A stretch of DNA of 64,000 bases. It comes from Asterella californica (taxonomy: Eukaryota; Streptophyta; Marchantiopsida; Marchantiales; Aytoniaceae). How positions within the stretch are numbered: position 1 is the first letter of the stretch; the number at the start of each line of letters is the position of its first letter. A program made the translations under genes and the position numbers. This document shows, one piece after another, positions 23,912-35,699 of the stretch. Under the pieces are notes generated by a model. It saw nothing but the letters and a program-made list of their open reading frames with translations. It was not told where the DNA came from and searched no databases. The DNA lies in NCBI GenBank assembly GCA_036924285.1, contig JAYKYS010000008.1, positions 15,981,001 through 16,045,000 of the forward strand. The letters are read 5' to 3'.

Positions 23912-23951
23912 GAACTTACTCCAAGCTACTCCAGTAGCTTGGAGTAAGTTC
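23912..23951. repeat. inverted repeat, 19-bp perfect arms, 2-nt loop
   Basis: GAACTTACTCCAAGCTACT, loop CC, then its exact reverse complement. Confidence 0.9.
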
Positions 23952-24879
23952 CATAGGAGAGATCAAAGGTATGGAAATGAAGTTGGAAAAGAAGTTAACT
24001 GAAACCAAGTGGAATCAATTTTCATAACCATATATGGAACAAGCATTTATGTAAGTAGAATTTGAGATCAATACATATAAAATGTGTTTTATGATTAGAA
24101 CTGGAAGAAATTTATCCGGTCAGATGCATCTTGTTGTAGTTATAAATATAAGAACTACATGACCAGTAATGATCCCTTTGAGCTTAGACTCACGTTGAGC
24201 TTGATCTTTTGAACAGAAAGATTCACCATAAACCTATGGTTAATGATTAGATCATATAAATCTATATTTTTCTCAATTTTCCTTTTCAATTTTCCTATAT
24301 GGTTCTCCTTAAAGTATCCTTCTGTCAATCAATTCCCATTGATAGAGTTTACCCTAGATGACGGATAGATTATTGAATAATCTAGCTTCGAAAAAATAAT
24401 ATGATATATACTCTCAATACTTAGTTAGTATATTTCACAGTTGTTTCCAACAGTCCTGGAGTTCAATCTGGAAAAGATGAGACGATGGACATGTCAGGAT
24501 TCTTGTCATTTGGACATCACTATATTGCATAGCCAATAATCTGTTATGGTTATGAGTGAACTTCACATACTTGTACAAAAACATCGCAGAAGCTAAGTTC
24601 AGGATAGTCATTTACGTAAACTTTGCACCCTTTGTCTTCACCAACTTACAATCCAACATCATGCACTTCCATACACAATAGGGACCCATGAAGATGAGAG
24701 ACAATGTCAAGACGTTCACCACGCTCACTGTGTTGGCTAAGCTGGTCAAGATAGAGTAGAAAGACAAGACTCATCCATCAATTTCAACACTTATCTTTGA
24801 AAATTTACCATTATATAAATGATACTACACTCATGCAGATAAGTTTACCCATATACGACCACACATCACCTCAGTTCTA

Positions 24880-27800
24880 TTGGAGAGATATAGAGTATGG
24901 ACAGATGGAGAGAAAGAAAAGTTTCTCAATAGAAGGATGACTACTTCACTCTCTGCAATTGCCCGACATATGAACAAGTTCCAAGAAAACAAAACACCAA
25001 GGAGCTTACGGAGAAGGTGCCCTCCCTTGGTATCCTACACGTTGACAAAAAATAGAAGATAGAAGAAAAGAGAAGTGTGCGAGAGGAAGGGGGATCAAAA
25101 ATCACATCCCTTATAGGATATGTCAATGGAACTTTGAAGCAGGGAGAGGTACCCCACATGACATAAGGAGAGGGTAGCAACAACACCCCTACGGGAACAA
25201 CAAGAGAGGAGAGGATGAAATCAACAACAGCAGTAGTAGCTCATGCATGAGCTACTGTAGTAAGCGAGTCCATGGAAGAGGTGCCAACCAAACATCATCT
25301 CAGAGAGCAATCCTTGACAAGAAAGTCCAAGCACGGTCTCCAAATCCAGTAGGCAGGGTAGAGCTAGACAAAGAAGCATACTTGTCCTCACACTCTACAT
25401 GTAGGGAACAATACCATCTTTCGTCAAAAGATGAAGATGAAGAGAGGATTTTGCAGAGGTTCAATGACCTACCGACACTCCAAGATAGCTTTTTCAGGAG
25501 ACCAATATTGAAGAAAGAGGAGGAGGATGACTCGTAGGATATAGAGAGGGCAGTCACATTGGAACATTACAAGACCATGTTCAAAAAACTACCACTGCTG
25601 AGAAAAAATAGAGTAGAGATCTGAGAGCTATTTTGGTCCACAAGCCATCCAACCAATTCAAGCGAAGGAGAAAAAGAACATGACAATACAAATTGGGAAG
25701 CTCCCCTCAAGGAAAATAGTGGATCCACTTCAGAGAGAACTATTGTTGAGTTATGTACCTTGCTGTCTTTAGAACCGTACATGAGACTTTCACCTCAAAC
25801 GACTCGACTTGGTTAGTCTCTGGAAAAGTACCATGACCTTGGCCGTTGGACGAGATCGAGAAGTGGTCACAAAATATGAACATGATAGACGAGATGGCGT
25901 GGCACACAAACTATGTCCTCATAGAACTTCACCAGAGAGACATCTACAGAAAGTTCAAACGTCATACTCCTTCATATGGCAAACTCCAATAGATAGTGGA
26001 AGGAGCTACAACAAAAGTGAACAAATACCGATAGTTGTACTAAGAAGTCACATCGAAAAATGACGACCTCATCAAGAAGATGTATGAACTCAGAGAGTAG
26101 AGGAAAAAAGAACTCGAGAAAAACGAGGTCAAAATCAAGGAGAAGAAATAGGAGAAGGAGCTCATGTTGAGGACCATGCAGGGCAGCCTTCAACATTGCA
26201 GAAGAAATCAGAAGAAACCCATATAGCTCTAAAGGAACTAACATAAAAGATGAAAAGGTCCTTGGACGAGAGTACGACAATGCAACAATGACAAGAGCAA
26301 CAAGCACGAGAGATGCATGTCAAATTGACAACAATAGAAGAAAATTGAGAACCTTGGAAGCTGAATCACATCGAGTAACTTCAAAGAGGGAAGAAATGAC
26401 AAAACTACTTGACCAAGGAGGAGTAGCAAACTTCAAGAGGTCCTAAGCCTCAAAGATCAAGTGACCACAAAGAAGAAGGAATTATATGAGATCTCCAACA
26501 GCCGAGATACCTATGCTAAGGAGATCCAGGATCAAGAACGGTTGAAGGACCAAATGCAACAGGAGATAACCAAGCTTCAACAGAAGATTGAAAAACTCAT
26601 AAAAGAGGAAGAAGCCGATGATGAGTATGAGCGACAATAACCAAGACAATGAAGAGAACCGGATAAGAAAGATGATTATTGAGGATGATCTGCCTCCAAT
26701 GGCTGATCCTTCTCCTTGGTCCACTACCATCAAGACCACCTAAGACGCCTCAGAGAATAACAATGGAGGGGTTGCAAAAACTCTACCTATAGCTCAACTA
26801 AGACAAATATCGAGAGGATAAAAAAATATACCAAAAGGATCAAAGAGGGTGGAAGCACATGTCGGAAGGAGAGGTCAGTAAAGAGGTACATATCACTCTA
26901 GAGACGTTGGTGACTCAGATGAACGATAAGCTACTCAAAGATCATAGTATCTCAATCGACGAGTATGGTAGTTCAATGTGTGACACCTCTTCATTCATCA
27001 AAACTAACACCTGACACCCATGATAGTGAAGGACCACCACATGTCCGATCACCAAAAAGGTACTATTTCAACCAATAAGAAAAAAAGAGTACAAAAAAGA
27101 AACGCATTAGCTTCATAAAGAAGAAGATCGTAGAGGAAGTAGAAATCAAAGAAGAAGACAAAGGTCTGTCGCATCTTATACTTATCATCTCACACATGGA
27201 GCAATTACTAGAGATGTCTTCCTTCAAGCATGCAACCATCTCATTCTTGACGAAAAGAGACGGGAGATTATACACTCCTAAAGATGTGGTGCAGTGGTCT
27301 CATTATATGTCCAAACTATTAGAGGAGCACCATTTCAGTTCGATTAATCCTATAACGATCAAGATGCATCCATTGTTCGTGACAATCGAGAAGGAAAGGT
27401 ACATCGACCTTTGTGTAACAAAAGAGAAGACCAAGGAGTTGTTGCTCAAGAACCCATAAGCATCAAACTACTCTTTCCTACCTAGGCTTATCTTGAACAA
27501 TACATTGGTTCTCAGCATGATAAATGCATACAGACCAATGAGAATATGAGGACAACCATGTGTGGTAGGACAAGTGTACTTGACAGCAAAGCTTTGTTTA
27601 TCACCTCCAGTGCATTGGAGTGGCATGTCAATGTGAGAGAACCACTTGCTAAGGAGGTGTTACACAAATTTGGAGCAAGGGTCTACAAGATTATGACATT
27701 ACCTACTTCAAGAATTCTTGTGCAAGTCAATCTTACGTGGAGATGTCACCTAGTGAATCTACACGAATTGACTTATGTTGCGGTCAATCTATAAGCATTA

Positions 27801-28400
27801 ACCTTGAAGAATTTTCTTACACTGCTTGAAGAAAATCAATATCACCTACTATAATAACATGTCTCTGATTGCTCTTAATATCTACTTATGGCATCTTTAT
27901 ATATCGTCAAAAGAGGAGATTCACATCAGAGGTGATATTACATCCAGGGAGACTCAAAACTTCACAATAGAAGGGATGCAAAACATGACGAGAATGGAGA
28001 ACCTAGTAACGGAGATCAAAAGAGGGATCGGTCTATTGAATACAGAAACCAAGATAACTTAGCCCCAACTGGAAAAACATATCGTGTGGTTGAAGAAGAA
28101 GGTGGAATCTGGGAAATTATGACACTTAGTGTACTCTCTATCTTAAGGCGTTCTTGCAACATGTGTTCTCTAGGTCCAATCGAGAGATAGTCAAATACCG
28201 ACAAGATAGACGAGGAATCCAACGATGAAGGATATCCAAGAGAGACGACACGATACGACAAGGATAGGGACAAGATGGAGTATGTCATTTTGGAAGATTT
28301 TTGATACAAGACTTCCAGATTCCTCTTTGTCGGGAACCTCAATTCTAAGAACACTGCGTCTTAACCTACGACATTGTGCTCCTGACACATCTTCAAGGAG
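24880..28400 (+). pseudogene. decayed multi-frame element with coiled-coil protein, family not recognised
   Basis: A series of broken plus-strand frames. At 25247-25537 an acidic frame includes ERILQRFNDLPTLQDSFFRR. At about 25880-26640, across stops, the product is Lys/Glu/Gln-rich and predicted to be coiled coil, ending in TKLQQKIEKLIKEEEADDEY before a stop. At 27196-27459 another frame reads HATISFLTKRDGRLYTPKDV and MHPLFVTIEKERYIDLCV. A further piece at 27546-27794 has GARVYKIMTLPTSRILVQVN. The chain looks like an old protein-coding mobile element, but none of the pieces carries a domain I can name. Terminal repeats were not found. Confidence 0.4.
25235..25256. repeat. 22-bp perfect palindrome
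   Basis: AGTAGCTCATG followed directly by its exact reverse complement, inside the decayed coiled-coil element. Confidence 0.85.
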
Positions 28401-28460
28401 AAATCATAGATAATATCTTCTATCCTTCTGATCTCTTCAACTTCTAACTTTCTTTGTCCC

Positions 28461-28745
28461 ATAGCGTTGTCACGATGAGAGTCTTTCTTGAAGAGGACGG
28501 ACCTCTTGATTATGATTGATTATGAGATCGATCAAAAGAGAAAAACATGATGATGCCAATGATCATAACTCAAATGCGATCTCTTGCGTCCTATAAAGTA
28601 CAATAAGACATCTAAATTTGTGCAAAATAGCTTTCAAAACTCAAGAAACTTTATTCACGTCACAAATTTCATCACCAAAGTCATCAATGATCAAAATCTT
28701 CTCCTCTCTCTTGCGTACGTCTTCTTCTCTCTCCGTTCTCTGATG
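28461..28745 (-). repeat. dispersed repeat shared with 58665-58955
   Basis: Reverse complement of this stretch matches 58665-58955 in order. Shared blocks are GAAGATTTTGATC/GATCAAAATCTTCTCC, the complement of CAAGAAACTTTATTCACGTC, AGACATC.AAAT.T, and GATGAGAGTCTTTCTTG with GAGGACGGACCTC. It lies just downstream, on minus, of the decayed gag-protease at 29180-31150, so it may be part of that element's LTR or untranslated end. Confidence 0.7.
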
Positions 28746-28793
28746 ATGTATTTTCAGATTATAATCTGATGATGTATTTTCAGATTATAAATC
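28741..28793 (+). repeat. 26-27-bp tandem duplication containing a small palindrome
   Basis: The unit CTGATGATGTATTTTCAGA plus TTATAA occurs twice back to back, and its end CAGATTATAATCTG is itself palindromic. Confidence 0.8.
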
Positions 28794-29179
28794 TGAAGAA
28801 TTGGTACCCACATCAGAAGTAGTATTGACAACTTCTGACTCTTAATAGTTAAATATGGATCGATCTGATTCTGACGTCCCAACTTGATATCCGAGCAATG
28901 GAACTTTGATCCGGTGGTGATTCGATTCGATGCGTAAATAATCTTTATGTTAGTTATCTGTTGCATGTACTGCTCGAAGTCAAGGTCTACTGAGTAATAT
29001 TTCATAACTTTACTCTTTCAAGATTTGAAATGTCATATTTATTTGCACTCCCATTACTGACACAAAAACTCTCTCCAGCACTCCCAATGGCTTAACTCGC
29101 TATCTGTTAGTCTTGCGAACCGTGATAATAAAAGGACGAGTTGGTACTAGATCCAACTTCCTTATGAGTCATTTCAAGA

Positions 29180-31150
29180 TTGTATTTACTGCCGATCCTC
29201 CATCGACAAGAACATTTGAGACATCTCTCTCATTGATACGAGTCTCTACTTTTGATGCCTTGTTGCACACCGCTCTTTCACTAGCATCTAAAGCACTCAC
29301 ACTAACGATAGAAGCATTTATCTTTTTTCCGACCTCGTAGGAAGCTTAGACCGCTATAAAGTTATTTCATCACTGAAAGATTCAGAGCAATCAACTATCT
29401 CACAAAAATGTTTGCTCGTTGTTTGCCCGCGTCTTCCACCACATTGTATTTTTGATTGCTGCACTGAACTTGTGAAATCAGTATTTCTCAGTTTCTTCTG
29501 TCTCTCTTTGGTCTTTGAAGAAGATTTGGTACTCAGAGTATTTTGACTTGGAGATTCTCCATCACGACAGGTTCCCCTCGTCGAAATGTGTCCTTATCCT
29601 CTTCCTCTCTTGGATCAACAACTCTACATATTGAAAATCTTCTCGTACATCTCGTGACTCAAGATGTCAATGCATGCTACACCATTGTCTTTGCTTTGTG
29701 AAGTTGAAGCTCCATCCGTCATTCCACCATTATGACTTAGATAATTACGTTGGAAATGAGACATTCCACACGTAAAACATTCTTGGCTCGTGTAGTTACT
29801 TGATGACGTTGCAGTAGTTCACCTCTAGGACTGATAGTTTTTGTAATCTCGTGAGTCTTTTCCAACATTTCGACTCCGATGTTGCAACAAATTCATCATA
29901 TTGATCTTCAAGTCTATCAAAGATTCTGTCATACTTTTCAACTCATCACGAAAGCCGAGAGTAGCAGATCTGGATGGTACAGTGACGGCCTCAATCCTCC
30001 AATAAAATTCTATATGAGCATTCCTCCAATGCCCACCATCGTGTGTTCTACTACATCTCCACTCATCCGTAAAACCACATGAAACATCTGTTGTAATTTC
30101 TCCACTCTCTCGGCGTAAGTCCTTACTTTCTCTTTCTCTCCTTGTTTGAGGTGAGTCACCTCAATCATGAACTTCTTGTAACTTTCATCTGGTAGAAAGG
30201 TTTAAATTAAGGCCTCCGTCAATATTTCCCAAGTATCGAATGAATTCTCACTATGCTTCTCTTCTTCTTGTCCTCATATCATGTCAAGGCAGAATTCTAA
30301 AAAAATCCAGATATCAATCCTACCCACTCACTCTTCTTATGATCTTCATTGTCAATGCATGCTCATTTGACGTCCCTCACCAATCCTTCCACGTCTTCTC
30401 CATCTTTCTATAAAACACATGAAATTTCTTCTTTATTCTCTTCTTTTCTTTTACTTACTCAAGGTATTGCTTGTAGATGTGAACATTACACTTCTCCGCA
30501 ATCCACAATTTTCTCATTGAGCTCTCTCTGCTATAAAAGATGATTGTTTTAAGGCAATAAGAATAAGATGAGTTCCATCCTCTAGTAGTTTATCAACATA
30601 AACACCAATGAAGTTTGTTGTTTCAAGATGATAGTAGCTCTTTCCTCTCCAAAGGTTGGAATAAGCTTGACCCTCATGGTCATCTTATCTAACGTGTGAC
30701 AGACTATCTCCATCCTCGTTAGAAGTCTTCACTCGTTCTGTTTCTACACTCAACCTTCTCTCGAGACATTCGGCTACGATTTCCAATTAAGCAACCACTG
30801 CACTACACTCATGCTCAACTAGAATCCCATCAACTCCACATCTGGGACAGAAGGTTGTAGGTCAATGACGCCTTGTCTAGAGAAAGAATGACCTATGTGT
30901 AAGCTTATGTCGATCAACCCTCGTCGCTCACCCAAAAGTTTATTCTTCATAGGACACTTGCTCACTTTATGTCCTCTTCTCCACACAAAAAACACCTCGA
31001 GTTCTTCTCCTGATTCTTACGACTACTCTCTACTTCTTCCTCAAACTCTAGTTGAAATTCTCTTTTCGCCAAATCAGCGGTAAGTATCACCGAATAGCCT
31101 TGAGGAATCTTGCTCAACCACAATTTCCACTCTTGCTGACCTTCCATGGT
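29180..31150 (-). pseudogene. decayed Ty3/gypsy gag and protease
   Basis: On minus, three retroelement blocks are visible despite many stops. At 30930-31000 a CCHC zinc knuckle appears if one frame change is allowed (CFLCGEE, then RGHKVSKCPMKNK). At 30074-30240 a gag capsid block reads DTWEILTEALI, a stop, then LPDESYKKFMIEVTHLKQGE and VRTYAERVEKL. At 29180-29240 a retropepsin active site reads NVLVDGGSAVNTILK, where DGGS stands in the D-T/S-G position. The knuckle lies upstream of the gag block, the reverse of normal order, so two copies or a rearrangement are likely. RT, RNase H and integrase are absent. Confidence 0.7.
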
Positions 31151-31214
31151 GATGATTCGTCATACATTTCTCACACTATGTAGCTTGTTTGACACTTTTG
31201 ATCATTCGACCATC

Positions 31215-31271
31215 CTTAGTAATGTGAGAGATTGCTAAGCGACACGCTTAGCAATCTCTCACATTACTAAG
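31215..31271. repeat. inverted repeat, 27-bp perfect arms, 3-nt loop
   Basis: The arm 31215-31241 starts CTTAGTAATGTGAGAG and is matched base for base by the reverse complement of 31245-31271; the loop is ACA. This is the longest perfect hairpin seen in the window. Confidence 0.95.
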
Positions 31272-31841
31272 TAGAAGCTTTACTTTTTAACTTTGAGCCT
31301 CGCAGGTCGAACATAATCCTCTCCAATAATTTTGAAGTTCTTTCACTCTTTCATTTCAGTATGCGATATAACATATTTGACCTCCCTTCGCTTCGAATGC
31401 AATAACTCAAGTTATACTCGACCTATTTACGCATGGTTTAGACGCCTAATCTTGCAAGCTATAAGCATAGAAGATTTCAAGTTCTAACTCTGAAAACTGA
31501 AAATATGAGAATAACTATAAACTCTTTCCTAAGAGCTCATTATTTGATCTCGGAAAACCCCCTCAACTCCAAAAGACATAACTTTCTCGTTACAAATTCT
31601 CTCAGAGATATAAAACTTGTTGGAAAGCTTATCTTACCCTCTGTAACATAGTGTACGTACAAAGGTTTTGAACTCATGTTCAAAAATTGATATGAATTGT
31701 ACGAAAGACTAAATATAAATCTTTGTATCGAGTCCTAGCAACATAACCAAAATGTAAACCGGTGTGATGTGACATTAAGGATGATCCTTAAGATCACATC
31801 AGTCTCTCTAATAGCGTTCCTGCAAACAAGTTCTAATCTCA

Positions 31842-31876
31842 TTGAGTATTATGCGATTGCATCGCATAATACTCAA
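31842..31876. repeat. inverted repeat, 15-bp perfect arms, 5-nt loop
   Basis: TTGAGTATTATGCGA, loop TTGCA, then its exact reverse complement. Confidence 0.9.
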
Positions 31877-34265
31877 CGACTCTCGTTGCATCATGATGCA
31901 GTTTAGATGGTATATAAAAACCAACTCTAGCAGCTATCTTCTCTACTTTTCCTCTAACTTTGGTGGTGATGCTTCAATTAACCACCGTCCCTATGCTATG
32001 ACTATGATTCTCAACATGCATCAATAATCCTATCGCTTTTGTAAGTCTTGACGATGGTCTAGGTACAGTCCATTATAAAATACACGAACAACTCGCAATA
32101 CATCTAGGCGAGGATTTGCAGAAATTGCATAAATGTAATCCAAGATAAACTATTAAGCCTACAATATAACTCTTTGGACTTTGTGCAAACGACCAATACT
32201 CGTCATTCTCTTGATTGTTATCTAGATCAAAGAAACATCTCATATTCTCATAAATCATAGACCTTACACATATTGATTGATAGACGCGTCATCAAAGATG
32301 ATAAGACATAGTCGATCAGAAAGTGTTGGATTTTTGTCCAACAATGAGACATCTCTTTCCGATCCATTCTAACTAACATTATTGCTCCACCCGCCTTATG
32401 ATGATTCTATCGATTACATGCAAGAGGTAATTCAAATATGACATCATCATCAAATTGATGAGGAAGAATATTGCAACTTTGCGAGGAGTCCACCTTATGT
32501 CATATCAGTTTTTGCAACATTGAGGACACAAATTTTGTTCTCTTTGTCTCTCAATCACCAGTGCACAACTTAGTCTAGTAGCATGAAGAAGCCTATTGTA
32601 CCACGTGGCTGTGCTCCTATGAAGAATTGACCAATCCGTTTAGCCTTATTTTTGTTCATGATAATGTTACAAGCATTACATACATTTTCAAACCTATAAA
32701 TGAAGTGCATTAAAATCCTCATGTCGTGAAGATGAAGTATTCCGATGGAATCACTTGTGGATGTGTCATTTCTTCTTCTGGTTCTTTTGACTCTTCCAAC
32801 TCTTCTTCTGATTCCTCCTCTATTTCATAGAGATAGGAAATTTTTGAACACTGAGGTTATGTCCTCACTGTTTTCTGGTACCGTTTATTACGTGATAGAT
32901 TTTGTAGTCGTTACTTTCTCCTTCAATGTACGGACGACCACGCTTGTTGATGTTGGGTAATATTTATCTAGCCGTATATTTCACGTAGATGACATACGAA
33001 TTCGAACGGCAGCGACAACAAAATTCATCGATTAGTCCAACTTTCTTAAACATGGCAGCTCACCTTGAAGTTTATTATCATTATCTCTGGAGAGTGTCGA
33101 CTAATTGAGACACGACTTTCTATGACTCGAGCCTTTCCTAGATGAATTGAACGTCTCCTTAACTCTCGTATAAGCGTCGCTCATCGAATTACACCTCTTA
33201 TCCTTACTTGATCAATTGAATAAGGTTCTGCTTATAGGATACTGACTTCCCGAAGTCACCTCTTCCATGTGTCATCTCTCGTGTATGCTTTTTTTCTCAT
33301 TTTCTTTTATATCTATGTGGATCTCTTCCTTGACTTAACTCTTTGGATAATGTTCTCTAGATATGCTTCCTGAATCTTCTAAGGATCAACCTTGAACCCC
33401 TCTTAGTTATTCTCAAGGTCCAATCTTTGTGCAATTGAGTTAATAAAGAACCCACTTTTTCTTTGTTGACTATTCACGACTATGACTTGACTATTCATTC
33501 TTCAAGGAAGACCTCAGTTCTTCCCTAAACTAATTCAAGATCTCTACTACTCTGACAATATAGATATTTAAATGATGTATTTTGACAAACACATACATAC
33601 ACATCGACGTAATAAATATACTGGTATGCCGACTCTTGGTCCTCATGAGGTTTTTTACTATTGATTTGAAGTACATAAACTTGACGAATGTCTGCTCCTA
33701 TTCCATGTGGGACTGCTCCTAACACCGGTGCCTGAGTGGCTAGGGATACCAGCCTAAATAATCACTAGAACTCTAATTTCCTAACTAAATCTCAACGGCA
33801 GCGGTCATGGGCTGTATCTTCCGTGGTGCTAGTCGTTCTATTCTAATTATAGTACATTAAACTATGTACAAGAATATGTCAACGAGTTCTTCTCTAATAT
33901 TCGTGACATCAATCGCTTTGTCTTCTTGACACCTCCTTCAAGGGTCTTACATGAGAGACTCACCTAATCTTAATCTTTATAGGGATCCTAAGTCAAGGAT
34001 AGAGTCTGATGTTCGCATTCCTATGATAAGATTATTATCGTTATAACGAGCCTAGACATTCACCTAATAAACTGAATTAATCAAGATTAATTAATTTGAC
34101 CATTATTGAAATGACACAGTCGTCCAAATATATAGAGTAACCTATTAGATCCGACCGTGGTCGAATACTAGATGAATCTATATTCACTACTGTAGCTATC
34201 TCTAACCAAGTGATCTAACTACCATAGTTACGCTCAAGCACCATGTTTCTCCTAGGCAATGAATT
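31877..34265. other. non-genic AT-rich DNA
   Basis: No supportable gene or element. Short open frames occur on both strands without domains. Confidence 0.5.
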
Positions 34266-34649
34266 TCAAACGCTCACTTCGATATAGTCGATTAGGTTCA
34301 AAGCTTGCTTATCTTTTATTCTCACTAGGTGAGTTTTCTCACCTTTCCATTCTATGCATGGTTCATTCGCTCCATCCATCCATGAGATGGAACAGATGGC
34401 AACAGAAAGGGATCTAGTGGACATAATGGACGGGAGTGCATTTCCTGGGTCCACGCAGCCATCATCATTTACTACCAGCCCAGTACAGCCTACCAGTCTA
34501 GTTACATTCAGACTCGTAGAAAACATATAGTAATGGCCTGCCTCATCCAGTACAGTACCTTGTTCATATATCCTACAGTGCCCTAGACCCACAACGAATG
34601 ACTTGAGGAGTATACAGTCAGCACTCTCTAATTGTTCTCCCGTAATCAT
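34266..34649 (-). other. unassigned 127-codon open frame
   Basis: A minus-strand frame of higher GC than its surroundings. It includes GCTGLVVNDDGCVDPGNALP, which has a faint likeness to the strand-turn-strand of plant RNase H-like (RVT_3) domains, but the catalytic acidic residues cannot be placed. It may be a decayed retroelement exon. Confidence 0.25.
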
Positions 34650-35269
34650 TATATTCTTTGAATTATAAAAAACACTTACTCTCTACAGTGAAACAAAGAT
34701 AAATTGTTGCTTTGGAAATTGGAAATTTCCGTGGTTAAAGTATAACTCTAATTGATATGGCGACACGTGCTAGCATACAACATTGGGTTTGAAAATATAT
34801 GAACAAAAGATTTTATAGTTTCTGAAGAGAATAGAACTCTCTAAAAGAAACTATTCCTACAATTACATTTTAGGAGGAAAACATTTGAAATATCTTCTCT
34901 AAAAGTTAAATATTTAAATTATAACTAATAGGGGGTGTCAAAATATGATTCATAGGCAAGTATTCTTTCTTCTGCCTAGGTTCGGACGGTGACGGGAGGA
35001 CTCCTTACGGGAATCTCCACGAAACTCTCGTGAAATCGCCGCGGTACAAAGTGATCTCATCGTGTGTTTTAGATTTCCCAAATATATATCTAGTGTAGTT
35101 TACAGCGACATTTATATGCCACGCTGCATTTAACTGTAATTTAAGTTTTTCTCTTTCGCTCGCTAAAGTTTCGACCAAACACATATCATGAGAAATTTTC
35201 TATAAGCGGTGGCAGTTTTTCACCTCGAATGTTGACACCCTTTAATGCTAATTCTCTCCCGCACTAACA

Positions 35270-35480
35270 ACTAGAGAGTGCCACTGTAACTTCCGTAACT
35301 TCTGCTTCAAAGCCTTCAGTGTCCGAAGAAGTAAATACCTCTTGGGATGCCATGCCGACGATTACTTTACCGTCAGCATGACCGAGCCATTCCGTACTGG
35401 CCTTCCACATCTCGCCCTTGACAGTGCATCCAGCCCGAACCTGAATCTGGAAACTGTGAAAATCTCCCGAGGCATGTGGA
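35270..35480 (-). pseudogene. possible RNase H-like (RVT_3) fragment
   Basis: On minus a frame of at least 70 codons reads EMWKASTEWLGHADGKVIVG, then ASQEVFTSSDTEGFEAEVTE and a stop at about 35270. The W..LGHADGKVIVG and following E-A-E pattern resemble the RVT_3 RNase H-like domain of plant LINEs and domesticated proteins. Local GC is clearly higher than the flanks. No partner RT is visible, so this is probably a fragment; family assignment is tentative. Confidence 0.3.
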
Positions 35481-35699
35481 AGCTGACTGCGGTTTAGGGA
35501 TCTGCCACTTCTGTCGGTGGGTTTCCATTCTGGTGAGTGTCACTGATCCTCTAACGAACTCATGAGCAGACAGTACGCTAGGAGGTATTCTGCTGGACCA
35601 GTTGGGGAAGGTGAAAAATGATATCAACCAGATTCCCCTTTCTCCTTCCTCGAAGTGAACGGCGAGTATATTCTCTCACGATTCCACTGTGTAGGACCA

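Larger units (their letters stand above)
18601..24879. other. AT-rich non-genic block
   Basis: About 6 kb without a supportable gene. Open frames are short and on both strands. The block holds hairpins at 20957-21007, 22047-22074 and 23912-23951, a 93-bp tandem duplication at 22306-22491, and a duplicated CAGTACCGGTACA at about 22625 and 22658. Confidence 0.6.
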
